A stretch of 64,000 bases of DNA from Bradyrhizobium sp. ARR65 (GCF_000472385.1 NZ_AWZU01000019.1:309-64308); one strand, 5' to 3'. Shown: positions 1-8,091, counted from the first letter of the stretch. Translations and numbers: made by a program. The notes: generated from the letters alone by a model not told the origin.

Positions 1-396
1 ACGCATCACCTGCGAACTTAGCGCCTGCATGGGCGCGCCAGGACCACACGACTTCGCCGTCCGCGTCACGTGTCGTTCGTCTTCGACACATCCGCGTCCA
101 CCGCATCCCGCTCCGCGTTCGTGACGACGCGTACGCCCCTCGTGCCGGAGCGGAACGGCGGTCATTAATCCTCAACTTCGGAAAAAACGAAAGCAAAATA
201 TTTTTTCGCAGGGGACTGGACGACCCAAATCAGCTTGAAGCGCCTCATGAAACTGGCTTTTACGCGCAATGATTTTTGCTGCCTTTTGGCGGAGAGACCG
301 AGACGACATGTGAAGAATCGAACTGATTGCCTGACGCCACAGGCAGCGCATGGCCAGACGACAGGCCTGCAAGCCGAAGCTATCCCTGCTCGAAGC
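1..396. other. No supported gene
   Basis: Several short open frames run through this stretch on both strands. None has a good ribosome binding site, a recognisable motif or a plausible protein composition. The region leads into a decayed LysR end at 397-540, so it is probably degraded DNA. I see no repeat or RNA gene here. Confidence 0.5.
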
Positions 397-540
397 CTAT
401 ATTCCGCGAACGATCGCCAGAAACCGACGCAGAAGCGTCGACGGATGATTCTTCCTGTAGCCGAGAATGACCGGCGAGCGCGCCTCCGTCGCATCCAGCG
501 GCACATAAGAAATGTCGTCACGTCGAAGGTTTGCTGCCGA
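397..540 (-). pseudogene. LysR-family regulator, C-terminal remnant
   Basis: Read on the minus strand, this stretch encodes the last 46-47 residues of a LysR substrate-binding domain. It contains RRDDISYVPLDATEARSPV and then FLAIVRGI before TAG at 397-399. This matches the usual C-terminal signature of LysR effector domains (a surface strand, then a final helix with FL..VR). Upstream the frame has a stop near 580-582 and loses similarity, so the DNA-binding domain and most of the effector domain are gone. The frame was identified by reading the translation, not by a search. It is almost certainly non-functional. Confidence 0.5.
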
Positions 541-1074
541 TGATTCTGATGGCGCTCCTCTGGGCTGCGGTCGTTCTCGCTATGAGCCGATCCATCCAGA
601 GGCCGTCAGGTGCCCTTGCCTGTCTGAAATGGCGGCCAACAATTCGGCGTCACGCCATGCAGGCCCCGACCTCACCGGTGTCGGTCAATCAGGCCTTCGT
701 TGACAAGAGCGAATCCACGACGCGCGGCCGAAGCGGCAGGCCCGTGCATCGAAAGCGAATGCGAGGCGGCTGTTCGAACTGCCTCGCATGTTTGTTGCCG
801 CTGGCGAGCGCGAGCAAGGAGCCAGCGGGCACGGTGCCGCAGATCATTCTCATGTCCAGGTACATCGGAGGGGCGACGGGCATCGGCTTGGAGTCGCTGC
901 CGTCATCGTCGTGGTTTGCCTTCTTTGCAAAGGCCTCCGATCCATGCGGTATCACGCCGACGAGGAGCGCGGAGGCTGAGCGGCGTTGTGTGATCGACGG
1001 TCTCGGCGCGGAAATTCACAACTAACCCGGCCTCAAATACGCGTCCTGCAATCTATTGAAATAAAAAGGATTTT
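541..1074. other. No confident gene; one weak 88-aa frame
   Basis: The only candidate is an 88-codon minus-strand frame at 689-955. Its composition is tolerable, but I recognise no domain and no strong ribosome binding site. The rest looks non-coding and separates a LysR remnant from tRNA-Pro. Confidence 0.35.
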
Positions 1075-1151
1075 TGGTCGGGGCAGCTGGATTCGAACCA
1101 ACGACCTGCAGTACCCAAAACTGCCGCGCTACCAGGCTGCGCTATACCCCG
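1075..1151 (-). tRNA. tRNA-Pro (anticodon TGG)
   Basis: The minus strand folds into a full cloverleaf. The 7-bp acceptor stem pairs CGGGGTA with TGCCCCG. The D arm has GCGC stems, the anticodon stem is GCAGT/ACTGC, and the loop TTTGGGT gives anticodon TGG. The T arm contains GGTTCGAATCC, and CCA is encoded at 1075-1077. It reads proline CCA and, by wobble, other CCN codons. No integrase or att duplication is seen beside it. Confidence 0.95.
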
Positions 1152-1501
1152 CTTCTCGCCATGCGAGATACACGCTCAGGGCGGCGGCAGCAAGGCTATG
1201 GAAGCGATTATGCGCGGCTCGCCATTTTGAGGGTCCCGCAGCCGACTCCAAAGCCTCCCAGATCGACACCGGGCGCCCATGCTAGATCCGTCTCCCTGAG
1301 ACCAAGCTAGATCCGTCTCCCCGAGAGGAGGCCACGACGCAGTTGTCGCGAAGGCCACGGCCCGGGTGGCTGCAGCGGGACCGTGCATCCTTCGAGGCTC
1401 GCGGAGCCTGTCATCGGGCCGCGCTCCGCGCGGACCCGGTGGCTCGCGCCTCAGGAAGACGGGTTAGATATGGCCTCTCCCGCCCGTTGACGATGGTTCG
1501 G
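1152..1501. other. Intergenic, no gene; short repeats
   Basis: No coding frame is supported between tRNA-Pro and the cold-shock gene. The stretch holds a 25-bp-period tandem repeat (1281-1326). Around 1386-1466 it holds a degenerate palindromic stretch (ccttcgagg ... cctcagga) of the kind scattered between genes in Bradyrhizobium. Confidence 0.5.
1281..1326. repeat. Tandem pair of a 21-bp unit
   Basis: The unit gctagatccgtctccctgag plus one base occurs at 1281-1301 and again at 1306-1326 with one change (t to c). Four bases separate the copies, giving a 25-bp period. It lies between the 5' end of tRNA-Pro and the 3' end of the cold-shock gene. No function can be assigned. Confidence 0.8.
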
Positions 1502-2167
1502 TTAGTGCGAGGACAGCGCGGGCGAGCCGGTCTCGGGATGGATCTCGGCCGCCATCATGCCCTTGGCTCCGGGCCCGAAGCGGACCAGCACATATTGGCC
1601 GGGACGCAACTCCGTCATGCCGAACCGGCGCAACGTTTCCATGTGCACGAAAATATCCGGCGTGCCCTCACCCATGGTGAGGAAGCCGAAGCCGCGCAGG
1701 CGGTTGAACCATTTGACCTGCGCCCGCTCCAACCCGCTCGTCGGAGTAACCGTGACATGGGTCCTCGGCGGCAGCATCTGCGCTGGATGGATCGCGGTGG
1801 ATTCATCCATGGAGAGGATGCGGAAGGCCTGATAGCCCTTGGCGCGCTGCACGCATTCAACCACCAGGCGAGCGCCCTCATAGGCGGTCTGGTAGCCGTC
1901 GCGCCTCAGCACGGTGACATGCAGAAGCACGTCGGGCCAGCCATTATCTGGTACGATGAAACCATACCCTTTCGAGGCATCGAACCATTTGATGGTTCCG
2001 CTGATCTCGACCAGGTTGGCGGTGTCCCCCAATCCGGAGATCGCGTCGATCGCCGGATCACGGTCACGCCCAGTGCTTGAAAATTCACTCGGTCCAAGCC
2101 GGTTTGCCCCGGTCCCGCTCGACAGGGGACCTCCGCCCTTCTTGGACTCAAAACTGTCCGACCCCAT
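1502..2167 (-). CDS. Double cold-shock-domain protein
   Basis: A 221-residue protein with two cold-shock domains after a roughly 50-residue polar leader. Domain 1 (about 57-120) has GTIKWFDASKGYGFI, which includes the RNP1-like KGYGFI. Domain 2 (about 149-211) has QVKWFNRLRGFGFL and DIFVHMETLRR. Cold-shock domains bind single-stranded RNA or DNA and act as RNA chaperones or antiterminators. Most CspA proteins have a single domain of about 70 residues, while tandem versions of about 200 residues are known in rhizobia and Caulobacter. I chose the ATG at 2167 because gagg lies 9 bases upstream. An in-frame ATG five codons earlier (2182) has no comparable site. Confidence 0.88.
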   Translation of the reverse strand: MGSDSFESKKGGGPLSSGTGANRLGPSEFSSTGRDRDPAIDAISGLGDTANLVEISGTIKWFDASKGYGFIVPDNGWPDVLLHVTVLRRDGYQTAYEGARLVVECVQRAKGYQAFRILSMDESTAIHPAQMLPPRTHVTVTPTSGLERAQVKWFNRLRGFGFLTMGEGTPDIFVHMETLRRFGMTELRPGQYVLVRFGPGAKGMMAAEIHPETGSPALSSH

Positions 2168-2416
2168 AAATCCGGACCTCACAACCTTCGCCGTCCGCCA
2201 CCCGCGACGGCACCCGAACTCGCGCTATCAACGATGCTCTCTGATGAACCCGCGCGAATCTCTCAAAACAAAAGATAACATCCCGGCTTGCGGCGCATAG
2301 AAAAAAAACAAAATTGTCGGAACCTATGAACAGCTTGCACAGGCCGAATCAATCGAGCCTTAGACCTTGCGCCACTCCGGCGACCTTGCGCTAACGCAGC
2401 TTTGCGGGCGCGGGTT

Positions 2417-3175
2417 CTAGTTGCCCACAAAGGGGCCTAGCGCTTCTCCGATATCGTGTCGGATCACCAGATCCGCAATATCGTCCTGATCGGTCGGCTC
2501 GCGATTGATAATGACTAAACGGGCGCCGGCATCCTTGGCCATCATTGGAAAGCCGGCGGCGGGCCAGACCACAAGCGATGATCCGATCGCAATAAAGAGG
2601 TCGCATGCCTGTGCGAGCTCGCTCGCGCGCTCCATTGCATCTTCCGGCATCGCTTGTCCAAAGGAGATGGTGGCGGTCTTCACCGGCTCATCGCACTCGA
2701 TGCAATCAGGCGCGCCGTTCTCATCGAAGCGCTGCTTGACCCAAATGAGATCGTAAATCTTGCCGCAACCGATGCAGCGGGCATAGGTCGTGTTGCCGTG
2801 CAGCTCGACAACATGATCGGGCGCGAAACCCGAGCGTTGATGGAGATTGTCGATGTTCTGGGTGATGACGGCGGGAACCTTGCCGGCGCGATAAAGCGCG
2901 GCGAGTGCGCGATGGCCGCGCCCCGGCTTCGCCGCGGCAAAGGTCGGTTCCATGGCAAAGCGCCGCCGCCAGGATTCGTCACGAGCCTCCTGGCTTGCGA
3001 CGAACTCATCATAGGGGATCGGCCGGTTGCGGGTCCACAACCCGCCCGGCGAACGGAAATCAGGTATGCCAGATTCGGTGGAGATGCCGGCGCCAGTGAA
3101 GGGAACGATGATCGACGCTTCGGCGATCATCTCGCCGAGCCGCTCCACGCCGCTACGAAGATCCGATGCGATCAT
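2417..3175 (-). CDS. Sir2-family NAD-dependent protein deacylase
   Basis: A 252-residue bacterial sirtuin that removes acyl groups from lysines, using NAD and releasing nicotinamide and O-acyl-ADP-ribose. Visible motifs are FTGAGISTESGIPDFRSPGG near 26-45 (NAD pocket), TQNIDNLH at about 105-112, the catalytic His of VELHGN at about 126, and a zinc knuckle C134-x2-C137 with C158-x2-C161. Length fits CobB/SrtN-type enzymes. The frame can be extended 11 codons to a TTG at 3208, but neither start has a strong ribosome binding site, so I prefer the ATG at 3175. It is monocistronic between the cold-shock and H-NS-like genes. Confidence 0.92.
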   Translation of the reverse strand: MIASDLRSGVERLGEMIAEASIIVPFTGAGISTESGIPDFRSPGGLWTRNRPIPYDEFVASQEARDESWRRRFAMEPTFAAAKPGRGHRALAALYRAGKVPAVITQNIDNLHQRSGFAPDHVVELHGNTTYARCIGCGKIYDLIWVKQRFDENGAPDCIECDEPVKTATISFGQAMPEDAMERASELAQACDLFIAIGSSLVVWPAAGFPMMAKDAGARLVIINREPTDQDDIADLVIRHDIGEALGPFVGN

Positions 3176-3307
3176 AGGCGATGAACCGATTGTGCTGGCC
3201 GCGCTCAATCTAGCACGGCCAGCAGGACGTCGTCTTCCGCGCCTTGCAAGGTCTCCCGGTCGGTAAAGCTCGTTAGCCGGTCTTTATTGGCGTGCGCCCA
3301 TCCGCAA

Positions 3308-3571
3308 TCAGGCCGCCTCGGCCACCGGCGGTTCGCCTTCCGGCTTGGCCTGCTCGGCTTCGATGCTCTTCTCGCTCTTCTTTGGACGCGCGACCGGAGG
3401 CGCGGCTTCCTTCTTCTTTGCCGCCTTGCCGCCATATTGCGACAAGCGCTCGAGTTCCGCCTCCAGCTCCGCTTGCCTGGCCGCGACCTTCTCCGCGAGC
3501 TTTTCGATTGCACGGTCGCGCAGGTTCGCGAGTTCTTCGATGCTCATTGCATCAAGATCGATCTTTGCCAT
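3308..3571 (-). CDS. H-NS-like N-terminal domain protein (no DNA-binding domain)
   Basis: An 87-residue protein whose first 50 residues (MAKIDLDAMSIEELANLRDR, then a helical heptad-rich stretch) match the oligomerisation helices of rhizobial H-NS/MucR-like histone-fold proteins. The rest is a Lys/Ala/Pro/Glu tail. The C-terminal DNA-binding loop of H-NS proteins (W-x-G-x-G-x-x-P-x-W) is absent. By analogy with natural H-NS truncations it could form mixed oligomers with full-length H-NS, but this is inference. The start at 3571 follows ggggagag at a good distance. Confidence 0.6.
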   Translation of the reverse strand: MAKIDLDAMSIEELANLRDRAIEKLAEKVAARQAELEAELERLSQYGGKAAKKKEAAPPVARPKKSEKSIEAEQAKPEGEPPVAEAA

Positions 3572-3990
3572 CTGCTCTCCCCTCTTGTTCATCATGTCTT
3601 GTTCGTCGTGCACCGCGGCACCCTTGCATGCATTGGCGAACGCAAAGGGTACGCAACAGCCATCCTCGCGCCGCTGATCGATTGCACGCTCCCGATCTTC
3701 AGCCGATCTTTGACCGGTCCGGACGGAAGGTCACATCGCGCGTTGCGATATTCTTTTTGCGTATCGAGAAGCCACGTTTGCGACAAGGACGGCTTGCGTC
3801 TTATCCACCACCAAGCGTGCGCTGCTCCCAACAGATCGCAGATCGCGTCTGCACGCATCACAAAGCCGTGTCGCTCTTTCCCAAATCGCGCCCCAATCGC
3901 GTAAGCAATGTATGATGTACGACTCAAACTCCCGTCGAGTACACGAGTCCGATGCCGTGGCGCGGAGGACTCCAACAAGAAAGGATCGGC
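3572..3990. other. Intergenic, divergent promoter region
   Basis: No convincing gene is seen between the divergent H-NS-like gene and the small plus-strand gene. A 136-codon minus frame overlaps this stretch, but it has no initiation signal or domain and I treat it as spurious. Regulatory sequence for both flanking genes should lie here, though I could not assign -35/-10 elements. Confidence 0.4.
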
Positions 3991-4155
3991 ATGACCGAAC
4001 AAAAGGACCGCCTCGCGAAAGAACGCGAAGAAATCGCCGCGCGCATCGCAAGCTTCCGCGCAACACAGGAAAAATTCGAGCGCGAGCGCGAAGAATATTT
4101 CACGACGACCATGGAAAATGCGCGCAAGGGTGGCCGCCCCTCATTTTGGCCGTGA
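3991..4155 (+). CDS. Small charged coiled-coil protein, unknown function
   Basis: A 54-residue protein: MTEQKDRLAKEREEIAARIA, continuing with charged helical sequence and ending GGRPSFWP. It is almost all predicted helix with heptad-like Arg/Glu spacing, so a short coiled coil is likely. There is no signal peptide or membrane segment. The start at 3991 is supported by aagaaagga 8 bases upstream. A longer in-frame start at 3952 lacks such a site. It is followed by a strong terminator at 4217-4250. I do not recognise a named family. Confidence 0.6.
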   Translation: MTEQKDRLAKEREEIAARIASFRATQEKFEREREEYFTTTMENARKGGRPSFWP

Positions 4156-4216
4156 CGCTTATGGCCGCGAAGCGCGCCTCGCGCGCCAAGTAACGCCCAA
4201 AGCAGTTGAGCGCCTG

Positions 4217-4250
4217 AAAAAGCCCGGAAGCAGATACTTCCGGGCTTTTT
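4217..4250. terminator. Bidirectional intrinsic terminator
   Basis: A perfect 14-bp hairpin: aaaaagcccggaag, loop cagata, then the complementary arm ending in ttttt. The A-run on one side and T-run on the other let it stop transcription from both the plus-strand gene ending at 4155 and the minus-strand gene ending at 4254. Confidence 0.92.
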
Positions 4251-4253
4251 GCA

Positions 4254-4529
4254 TCACCAGTAATAGCGATGCCAGTAGTGGTGCCGATGGTAGTACGGAC
4301 CGCCGTAATAGGCGTAAGGGCCCGGACCATAATAGACCGGACCCGGGCCGTAGTAGTAACCCGGTCCGTAGTAATAGGGGCTGGTTGCCGCGATCGCGCC
4401 TGCGGTCAAGGCGCCAGCGGCGAGACCGAAAGCCAATCCCGGACCCCAGCCGCGCGCCTGTGCCGGCGCGGCCATCGTGGTCGCGCCTAACGTTGCGGCT
4501 GTCGCCAAGATCGCGAGAGCTCTTTTCAT
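4254..4529 (-). CDS. Secreted Gly/Tyr-rich repeat protein
   Basis: A 91-residue protein with an N-terminal signal peptide (MKRALAILATAATLGATT, cleavage after APAQA) and a short Gly/Ala hydrophobic stretch. The tail is made of YYGPG-type repeats ending in a His/Tyr/Trp-rich segment. Such proteins are common in Bradyrhizobium envelopes; their role is unknown. I chose the ATG at 4527-4529 because gaggaggag lies just upstream. An ATG two codons earlier sits inside that site. Confidence 0.7.
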   Translation of the reverse strand: MKRALAILATAATLGATTMAAPAQARGWGPGLAFGLAAGALTAGAIAATSPYYYGPGYYYGPGPVYYGPGPYAYYGGPYYHRHHYWHRYYW

Positions 4530-4869
4530 ACCCATCTCCTCCTCGCTTGTGGCCCTGCGCTCCCAACGCAAACCGCATGCGATGGTTTCGGGGAACTGCT
4601 GCGTGCAAGCGGAACCGCAACGCCACCAGAGCATCCGAAAAATCGAGCTGCCGGGAACGAAGCGATGCGCGCAGCGTTATGCGAGCTGTTGGAGAGGCTA
4701 GAGCACGTGAAGGCCCGTCGACATCTTTTCAGGATGTCGGCGGGTTGTTTCTTTTGAATGGTCGCCACAACCAGCTCGCGCCAAGTGAATGCGCACCAGC
4801 TTCCATCCGTCGGGTGACCGGGAACCAAGTCCGACCTTCGGCACTTGTTATCAACTTAGGAGTGTGCCC

Positions 4870-4986
4870 GTGCCAGCCTGGATGGAAGTTCTGATCAATC
4901 TCATCGGCTATGCCGGCTTCGTCGTGCTTGCGATCCACCACAAGCCGCCGGGCGACGATAACGAGACCGCCCACCGCCCAAGATGA
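4870..4986 (+). CDS. Tiny membrane protein (38 aa)
   Basis: A GTG start at 4870 preceded by taggag (spacing 7) opens a 38-codon frame, MPAWMEVLINLIGYAGFVVL and then a short charged tail. It has one hydrophobic helix (about residues 5-24) and a polar C terminus, so it is probably a single-pass inner-membrane microprotein. I recognise no family and infer no function. The good ribosome binding site and helix pattern are the evidence for it. Confidence 0.5.
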   Translation: MPAWMEVLINLIGYAGFVVLAIHHKPPGDDNETAHRPR

Positions 4987-5002
4987 GCCGCAGCGCCGCG
5001 CA

Positions 5003-5350
5003 TCAGATATCCGCGAGGCGCTTTAAAGTTGCATGAAAGCTCAGGCTGCGGGTGCCCACGAGCGTCGTGCCGAATACTTCGGCATGATCGCCCGAAAAGG
5101 TCCCTGAAAAACCGCTGGTCACTTCTTTGCCGCCGAACAGCGGGCGAACGAACGGATCCGGAAATTCCGTGTGCTGGTTCGTGGCGAGTTGGCCCTTCCA
5201 GGTTCCGTTACCGCTCGTATAGGTACCGACCGACCAGAAATACGGGCCGCCCGAGATCAGCTTGCCATCACGCAAGATGATGATGCCGCTGTCGCGGCCC
5301 TCCACACCGTCAAGCATGTGGATGTGGATGGAATAGAGCCCGTTCCGCAT
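5003..5350 (-). CDS. GrlR-like regulatory protein, beta-barrel fold
   Basis: A 115-residue protein beginning MRNGLYSIHIHMLDGVEGRD and continuing with strand-rich sequence (SGGPYFWSVGTYT, GTWKGQL, EVTSGFSGTF, LVGTRSLSFHATL). The alternation of short Gly-bounded strands matches the GrlR family, named from the negative regulator of the LEE type III system. In Bradyrhizobium such proteins are usually annotated as hypothetical. No GrlA partner is present, so a type III role should not be assumed. The start at 5350 has a very strong ggaggaggggg upstream. Confidence 0.65.
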   Translation of the reverse strand: MRNGLYSIHIHMLDGVEGRDSGIIILRDGKLISGGPYFWSVGTYTSGNGTWKGQLATNQHTEFPDPFVRPLFGGKEVTSGFSGTFSGDHAEVFGTTLVGTRSLSFHATLKRLADI

Positions 5351-5541
5351 CGGATCAGTGCCCCCTCCTCCACAACATACAGCCGGCCGGCGGCCGCGTC
5401 GAGCGGACCCGAGCGCCTCCAATTGCCGGCCGTTCGCCTGCGGTCCAGTTCGGCCTGCCGGTCTAGATCGGCGCACGTATCACTGGTCGCACGACGAAGT
5501 CCTACATCCCGGCACGCGACAGGCAGCCCTGATCGAAGGAC

Positions 5542-5637
5542 TCAGAGCACGAAAGTTGCCAATTGATAAAGCGCGTAAACGACCTCGAGACCCATCAGAA
5601 CGAGTGCTGCGATCATCATGTAGAAGCCAAAATGCAT
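5542..5637 (-). CDS. Tiny membrane protein (31 aa)
   Basis: A 31-codon frame starting at ATG 5635-5637, with aaggg upstream, reads MHFGFYMMIAALVLMGLEVV and then YALYQLATFVL before TGA. Nearly the whole protein is one hydrophobic helix with a single acidic residue, typical of single-pass membrane microproteins. No homologue can be named from sequence alone. Its only neighbours are other tiny proteins. Confidence 0.45.
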   Translation of the reverse strand: MHFGFYMMIAALVLMGLEVVYALYQLATFVL

Positions 5638-6046
5638 GAGACCCTTGGACCAAACATTCCTTCCGGCCCGCGCGCATCAGCGGCGGCCGATAACGAACTC
5701 AATACGCATTGGTGATGGCGCAAGCTTTGAGCCGCAATCGATTCGTCGTCAACGACTTTCGCAGGCTTTGTTGTCGTCGTGACGACGTGACTCTTTTCTG
5801 CAACGCGTCCATGCGACTGAACGCTGCGGCGCTTCGCCTGGATCGTAAATTAGGCCGTAAATCGAAGGCGTGAATCCTGGGGCGTAAACGGAAACGCGAT
5901 CATCCCGGCGCGACGTAAGAAAAGTCGAACGCCTGCCGAACGCTCCGTCTTTCTGCCTGAACTGCAGGCTTCCGCCGCCGCGGAAGACGCCTCAGTCGCG
6001 GACCTCTTGAATGAAGGTTTCTTGTTCGACGCAGGCTCCTGTCAGT
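5638..6046. other. Intergenic, nothing recognised
   Basis: About 400 bases with no convincing frame, RNA gene, strong hairpin or repeat. It separates two minus-strand microprotein genes and probably contains the promoter for the one at 5542-5637. Confidence 0.4.
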
Positions 6047-6145
6047 TCACGCGCCGTGGAGAATCTTGATTCCCCACAGCACGACGACGATGGCCGACAC
6101 CAGCGTGGCCGCCGCCAATACACTTTCCAAGGAAGCGACTCTCAT
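6047..6145 (-). CDS. Tiny membrane protein (32 aa)
   Basis: ATG at 6143-6145 follows ggagagtaaaga and opens a 32-codon frame: MRVASLESVLAAATLVSAIV, then VVLWGIKILHGA before TGA. One transmembrane helix (about residues 8-28) fills it. The ribosome binding site is near consensus, which makes chance unlikely. Function unknown. Confidence 0.5.
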   Translation of the reverse strand: MRVASLESVLAAATLVSAIVVVLWGIKILHGA

Positions 6146-6463
6146 TCTTTACTCTCCGCTTCCCAGCCCCGCCTCGGGGTCTAGTTGATTCGTTGATTCC
6201 GCCGCAATCGCGGCCTCACGATCAAGCCAACGCAGCCATCCGGTTGTGCTTTGCCGGGCACACATATATCCGGAGAAGTACGGAGGAACCGAAGGATCAG
6301 CCGCGGCAAGCTTCTGCGCATCTTGCGGCGCAAAGGCCCCTCCAATGGAGCGAATTTGATCGCAACAAGCGAGCCGTTGCAGGTCCGCGACCCTGCCCTC
6401 GGCATGGTTTTGCTGCTAAGAACCCTCCCGCAACCAACCGGCCCTCAAGGGAGGACAACGAAC
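6146..6463. other. Intergenic, divergent promoters
   Basis: No gene is supported between the minus-strand microprotein and gloA. The gloA frame is open upstream of its start but has no initiation site there. I see no strong repeats or hairpins. Confidence 0.4.
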
Positions 6464-6916
6464 ATGCGCTTTCTCCACACCATGCTGCGCGTCCACAAGC
6501 TCGATACCGCGCTGAAGTTCTATCGCGATGCGCTCGGGCTGAAGGAAGTCCGCCGGATCGAAAACGACAAAGGCAGGTTCACGCTGGTGTTTCTGTGCGC
6601 GCCCGAGGACGAAGCAGCGCTGAAGTCGCTGCCGCCGACGCGCGGCGCACCGCTGGTCGAGCTCACCTATAATTGGGACGAGGAGAAATACGGCGAAGAC
6701 CGCCATTTCGGCCACCTCGCCTATGAGGTCGACGACATCTACGCGACCTGCGAGAAGCTGATGAAGATGGGCATCACCATCAACCGTCCGCCGCGCGACG
6801 GCAATATGGCCTTCGTGCGCTCGCCTGACCTGCACTCCATCGAGCTGTTGCAGAAGGGCGAGCCCAAGCCGCCGGCCGAGCCCTGGGCCTCGATGCCGAA
6901 TACCGGCCACTGGTAG
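6464..6916 (+). CDS. gloA: Lactoylglutathione lyase (glyoxalase I)
   Basis: A 150-residue VOC-fold enzyme that isomerises the hemithioacetal of methylglyoxal and glutathione to S-lactoylglutathione. The four metal ligands are in place: H5, E66, H84 and E127, within [28 protein letters not shown] and [11 protein letters not shown]. The N-terminal [15 protein letters not shown] helix is typical. Length exceeds E. coli GloA (135) because of a short Pro-rich tail. The start at 6464 follows gggagg. It is monocistronic, closed by the hairpin at 6999-7025. Confidence 0.95.
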   Translation: MRFLHTMLRVHKLDTALKFYRDALGLKEVRRIENDKGRFTLVFLCAPEDEAALKSLPPTRGAPLVELTYNWDEEKYGEDRHFGHLAYEVDDIYATCEKLMKMGITINRPPRDGNMAFVRSPDLHSIELLQKGEPKPPAEPWASMPNTGHW

Positions 6917-6998
6917 CCGTCTTGGTGGCGACAGCCGGAAGGTCGCCCGCTTTCCGCCTGTCCTGCCACTGAGTTTGTGATCGCCGCACGGCACAAGA

Positions 6999-7025
6999 GG
7001 CTCCGCGTCAACCGCAGAGCCTTTT
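6999..7025 (+). terminator. Intrinsic terminator after gloA
   Basis: A 9-bp stem, GGCTCCGCG against CGCAGAGCC with one internal mismatch, has a 5-base loop and is followed by tttt. It lies about 85 bases beyond the gloA stop codon and before the GST gene. Confidence 0.7.
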
Positions 7026-7091
7026 GCATTTTGGCGCCGCGCGCTTTAAGACGGTTGCCTGAGTAAAAAGCGTATTCGACGGGAGCGCGCC

Positions 7092-7727
7092 GTGAGTCAG
7101 GGACTGACGATCTGGGGCCGGGCCAATTCGGTCAATGTGCAGAAAGTGCTGTGGTGCCTCGCCGAGCTCGACCTCGCCTTCGAGCGCATCGATGCTGGCA
7201 TGCAGTTCGGCCGCACGCATGAAGCGGACTATCTTGCGATGAACCCCAATGCGCGCGTGCCGACGCTGGTCGACGGCGATTATGCGCTGTGGGAATCCAA
7301 TTCCATCATGCGTTATCTCTGCCTCGCCTATCGGCCGGATTCGCCCATCTATCCGAAGGAGCCGAAACGGCGCGCCGCGGTCGAGCGCTGGCTGGACTGG
7401 ACGCTTTCCACGGTGCAGCCGGTCGATCGGCCGGTGTTCTGGGCCCTGGTGCGGACGCCGCCGGAGAGCCGGGACATGGCCGCGATCCAAAAGGATGCCG
7501 ATGCGGCCGCCGAGGTCTGGCGGGTCGCTGAGCATCATCTGTCGACGCGCCGCTATATCGAAGGCGACGACTTCAGCCTCGCCGACATCGCGCTCGGCGC
7601 CTATGCGCGGCGCTGGCTCGGGGTCGAGGGCATCACGCGGCCCAGGCAGCCGCATCTGGAGCGCTGGCTGGCACTCATTGCCGAGCGGCCGGGATTTAAG
7701 CAATACGTCGCGCCGCCGATGTCGTGA
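7092..7727 (+). CDS. Glutathione S-transferase family protein
   Basis: A 211-residue cytosolic GST. The N-terminal thioredoxin-like half contains IWGRANSVNVQKVLWCLAEL and the cis-Pro region NPNARVPTLVDG followed by WESNSIMRYL, the glutathione-binding loop. The C-terminal helical domain contains the N-capping motif DFSLADIALG. The likely activating residue is Ser13 or Asn in GRANS. GTG is the start, with gggag a few bases upstream. Substrate cannot be predicted. Confidence 0.9.
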   Translation: MSQGLTIWGRANSVNVQKVLWCLAELDLAFERIDAGMQFGRTHEADYLAMNPNARVPTLVDGDYALWESNSIMRYLCLAYRPDSPIYPKEPKRRAAVERWLDWTLSTVQPVDRPVFWALVRTPPESRDMAAIQKDADAAAEVWRVAEHHLSTRRYIEGDDFSLADIALGAYARRWLGVEGITRPRQPHLERWLALIAERPGFKQYVAPPMS

Positions 7728-7745
7728 GGGCCGCCTATATCGGCC

Positions 7746-7827
7746 GTCATTCCGGGGCGATGCGACAGTATCGAACCCGGAATCTCCAGATTTCGGGTTC
7801 GCGTCTGCGCGCACCCCGCGAATGACG
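7746..7827. repeat. Dispersed palindromic repeat, family A, copy 1
   Basis: An 82-bp intergenic element bounded by gtcattccgg and an end reading gcgaatgacg, with internal aacccggaat. Related copies lie at 33109-33198 and 59871-59959. All start with gtcattccgg and end with ..aatgac, so each can fold into a long imperfect hairpin. Such REP-like elements are common between Bradyrhizobium genes. Confidence 0.75.
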
Positions 7828-7836
7828 TTGCGGCGG

Positions 7837-8091
7837 CTATCGCACGAATTTGACGCCCACCGATTTGCCGCGGCGCCAGACCACCTGGCAGGTCCGCCCC
7901 GTGCGGGCGTCGCGGGCGAAGGCAAGGCGGAGCCTGGCGGGCAAGATATTGATGTCGTCGAGCACGAGCCGCGCGCCGGACGAAGAGATATCGGCGATCA
8001 CGCACTGGCGCGCCGCGAATCCGCCCTCGAGGGTGATCCAGGCGGGTTGCCCGAAAAGCTTGCGGCTGTCTCGTTTTTTCGTCGGCGCCAT
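7837..8091 (-). CDS. PilZ domain protein
   Basis: An 84-residue stand-alone PilZ domain, the c-di-GMP-binding beta barrel. The N terminus (MAPTKKRDSRKLFGQPAWIT) carries the basic Rx3R-type arm and the core has DISSSGARLVL, equivalent to the (D/N)-x-S-x-x-G motif. The protein ends VVWRRGKSVGVKFVR, as in many rhizobial single-domain PilZ proteins. The start at 8091 is preceded by gagag. It may couple c-di-GMP to motility or exopolysaccharide, but no partner lies nearby. Confidence 0.85.
   Translation of the reverse strand: MAPTKKRDSRKLFGQPAWITLEGGFAARQCVIADISSSGARLVLDDINILPARLRLAFARDARTGRTCQVVWRRGKSVGVKFVR

Noticed and set aside
165-521. 118-codon minus-strand frame
   Set aside because: Its Arg-rich composition reads out of phase with the recognisable LysR remnant on the same strand, so it is a shadow.
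1386-1466. Transposon or insertion-sequence end
   Set aside because: Only a degenerate intergenic palindrome is visible, with no transposase and no clear terminal repeats.
3592-4002. 136-codon minus-strand frame upstream of the H-NS-like gene
   Set aside because: No ribosome binding site or domain, and it overlaps the better supported small gene at 3991.
5003-5350. Type III secretion regulation inferred from the GrlR-like protein
   Set aside because: No type III genes or GrlA homologue are in the window; family resemblance alone does not support that role.
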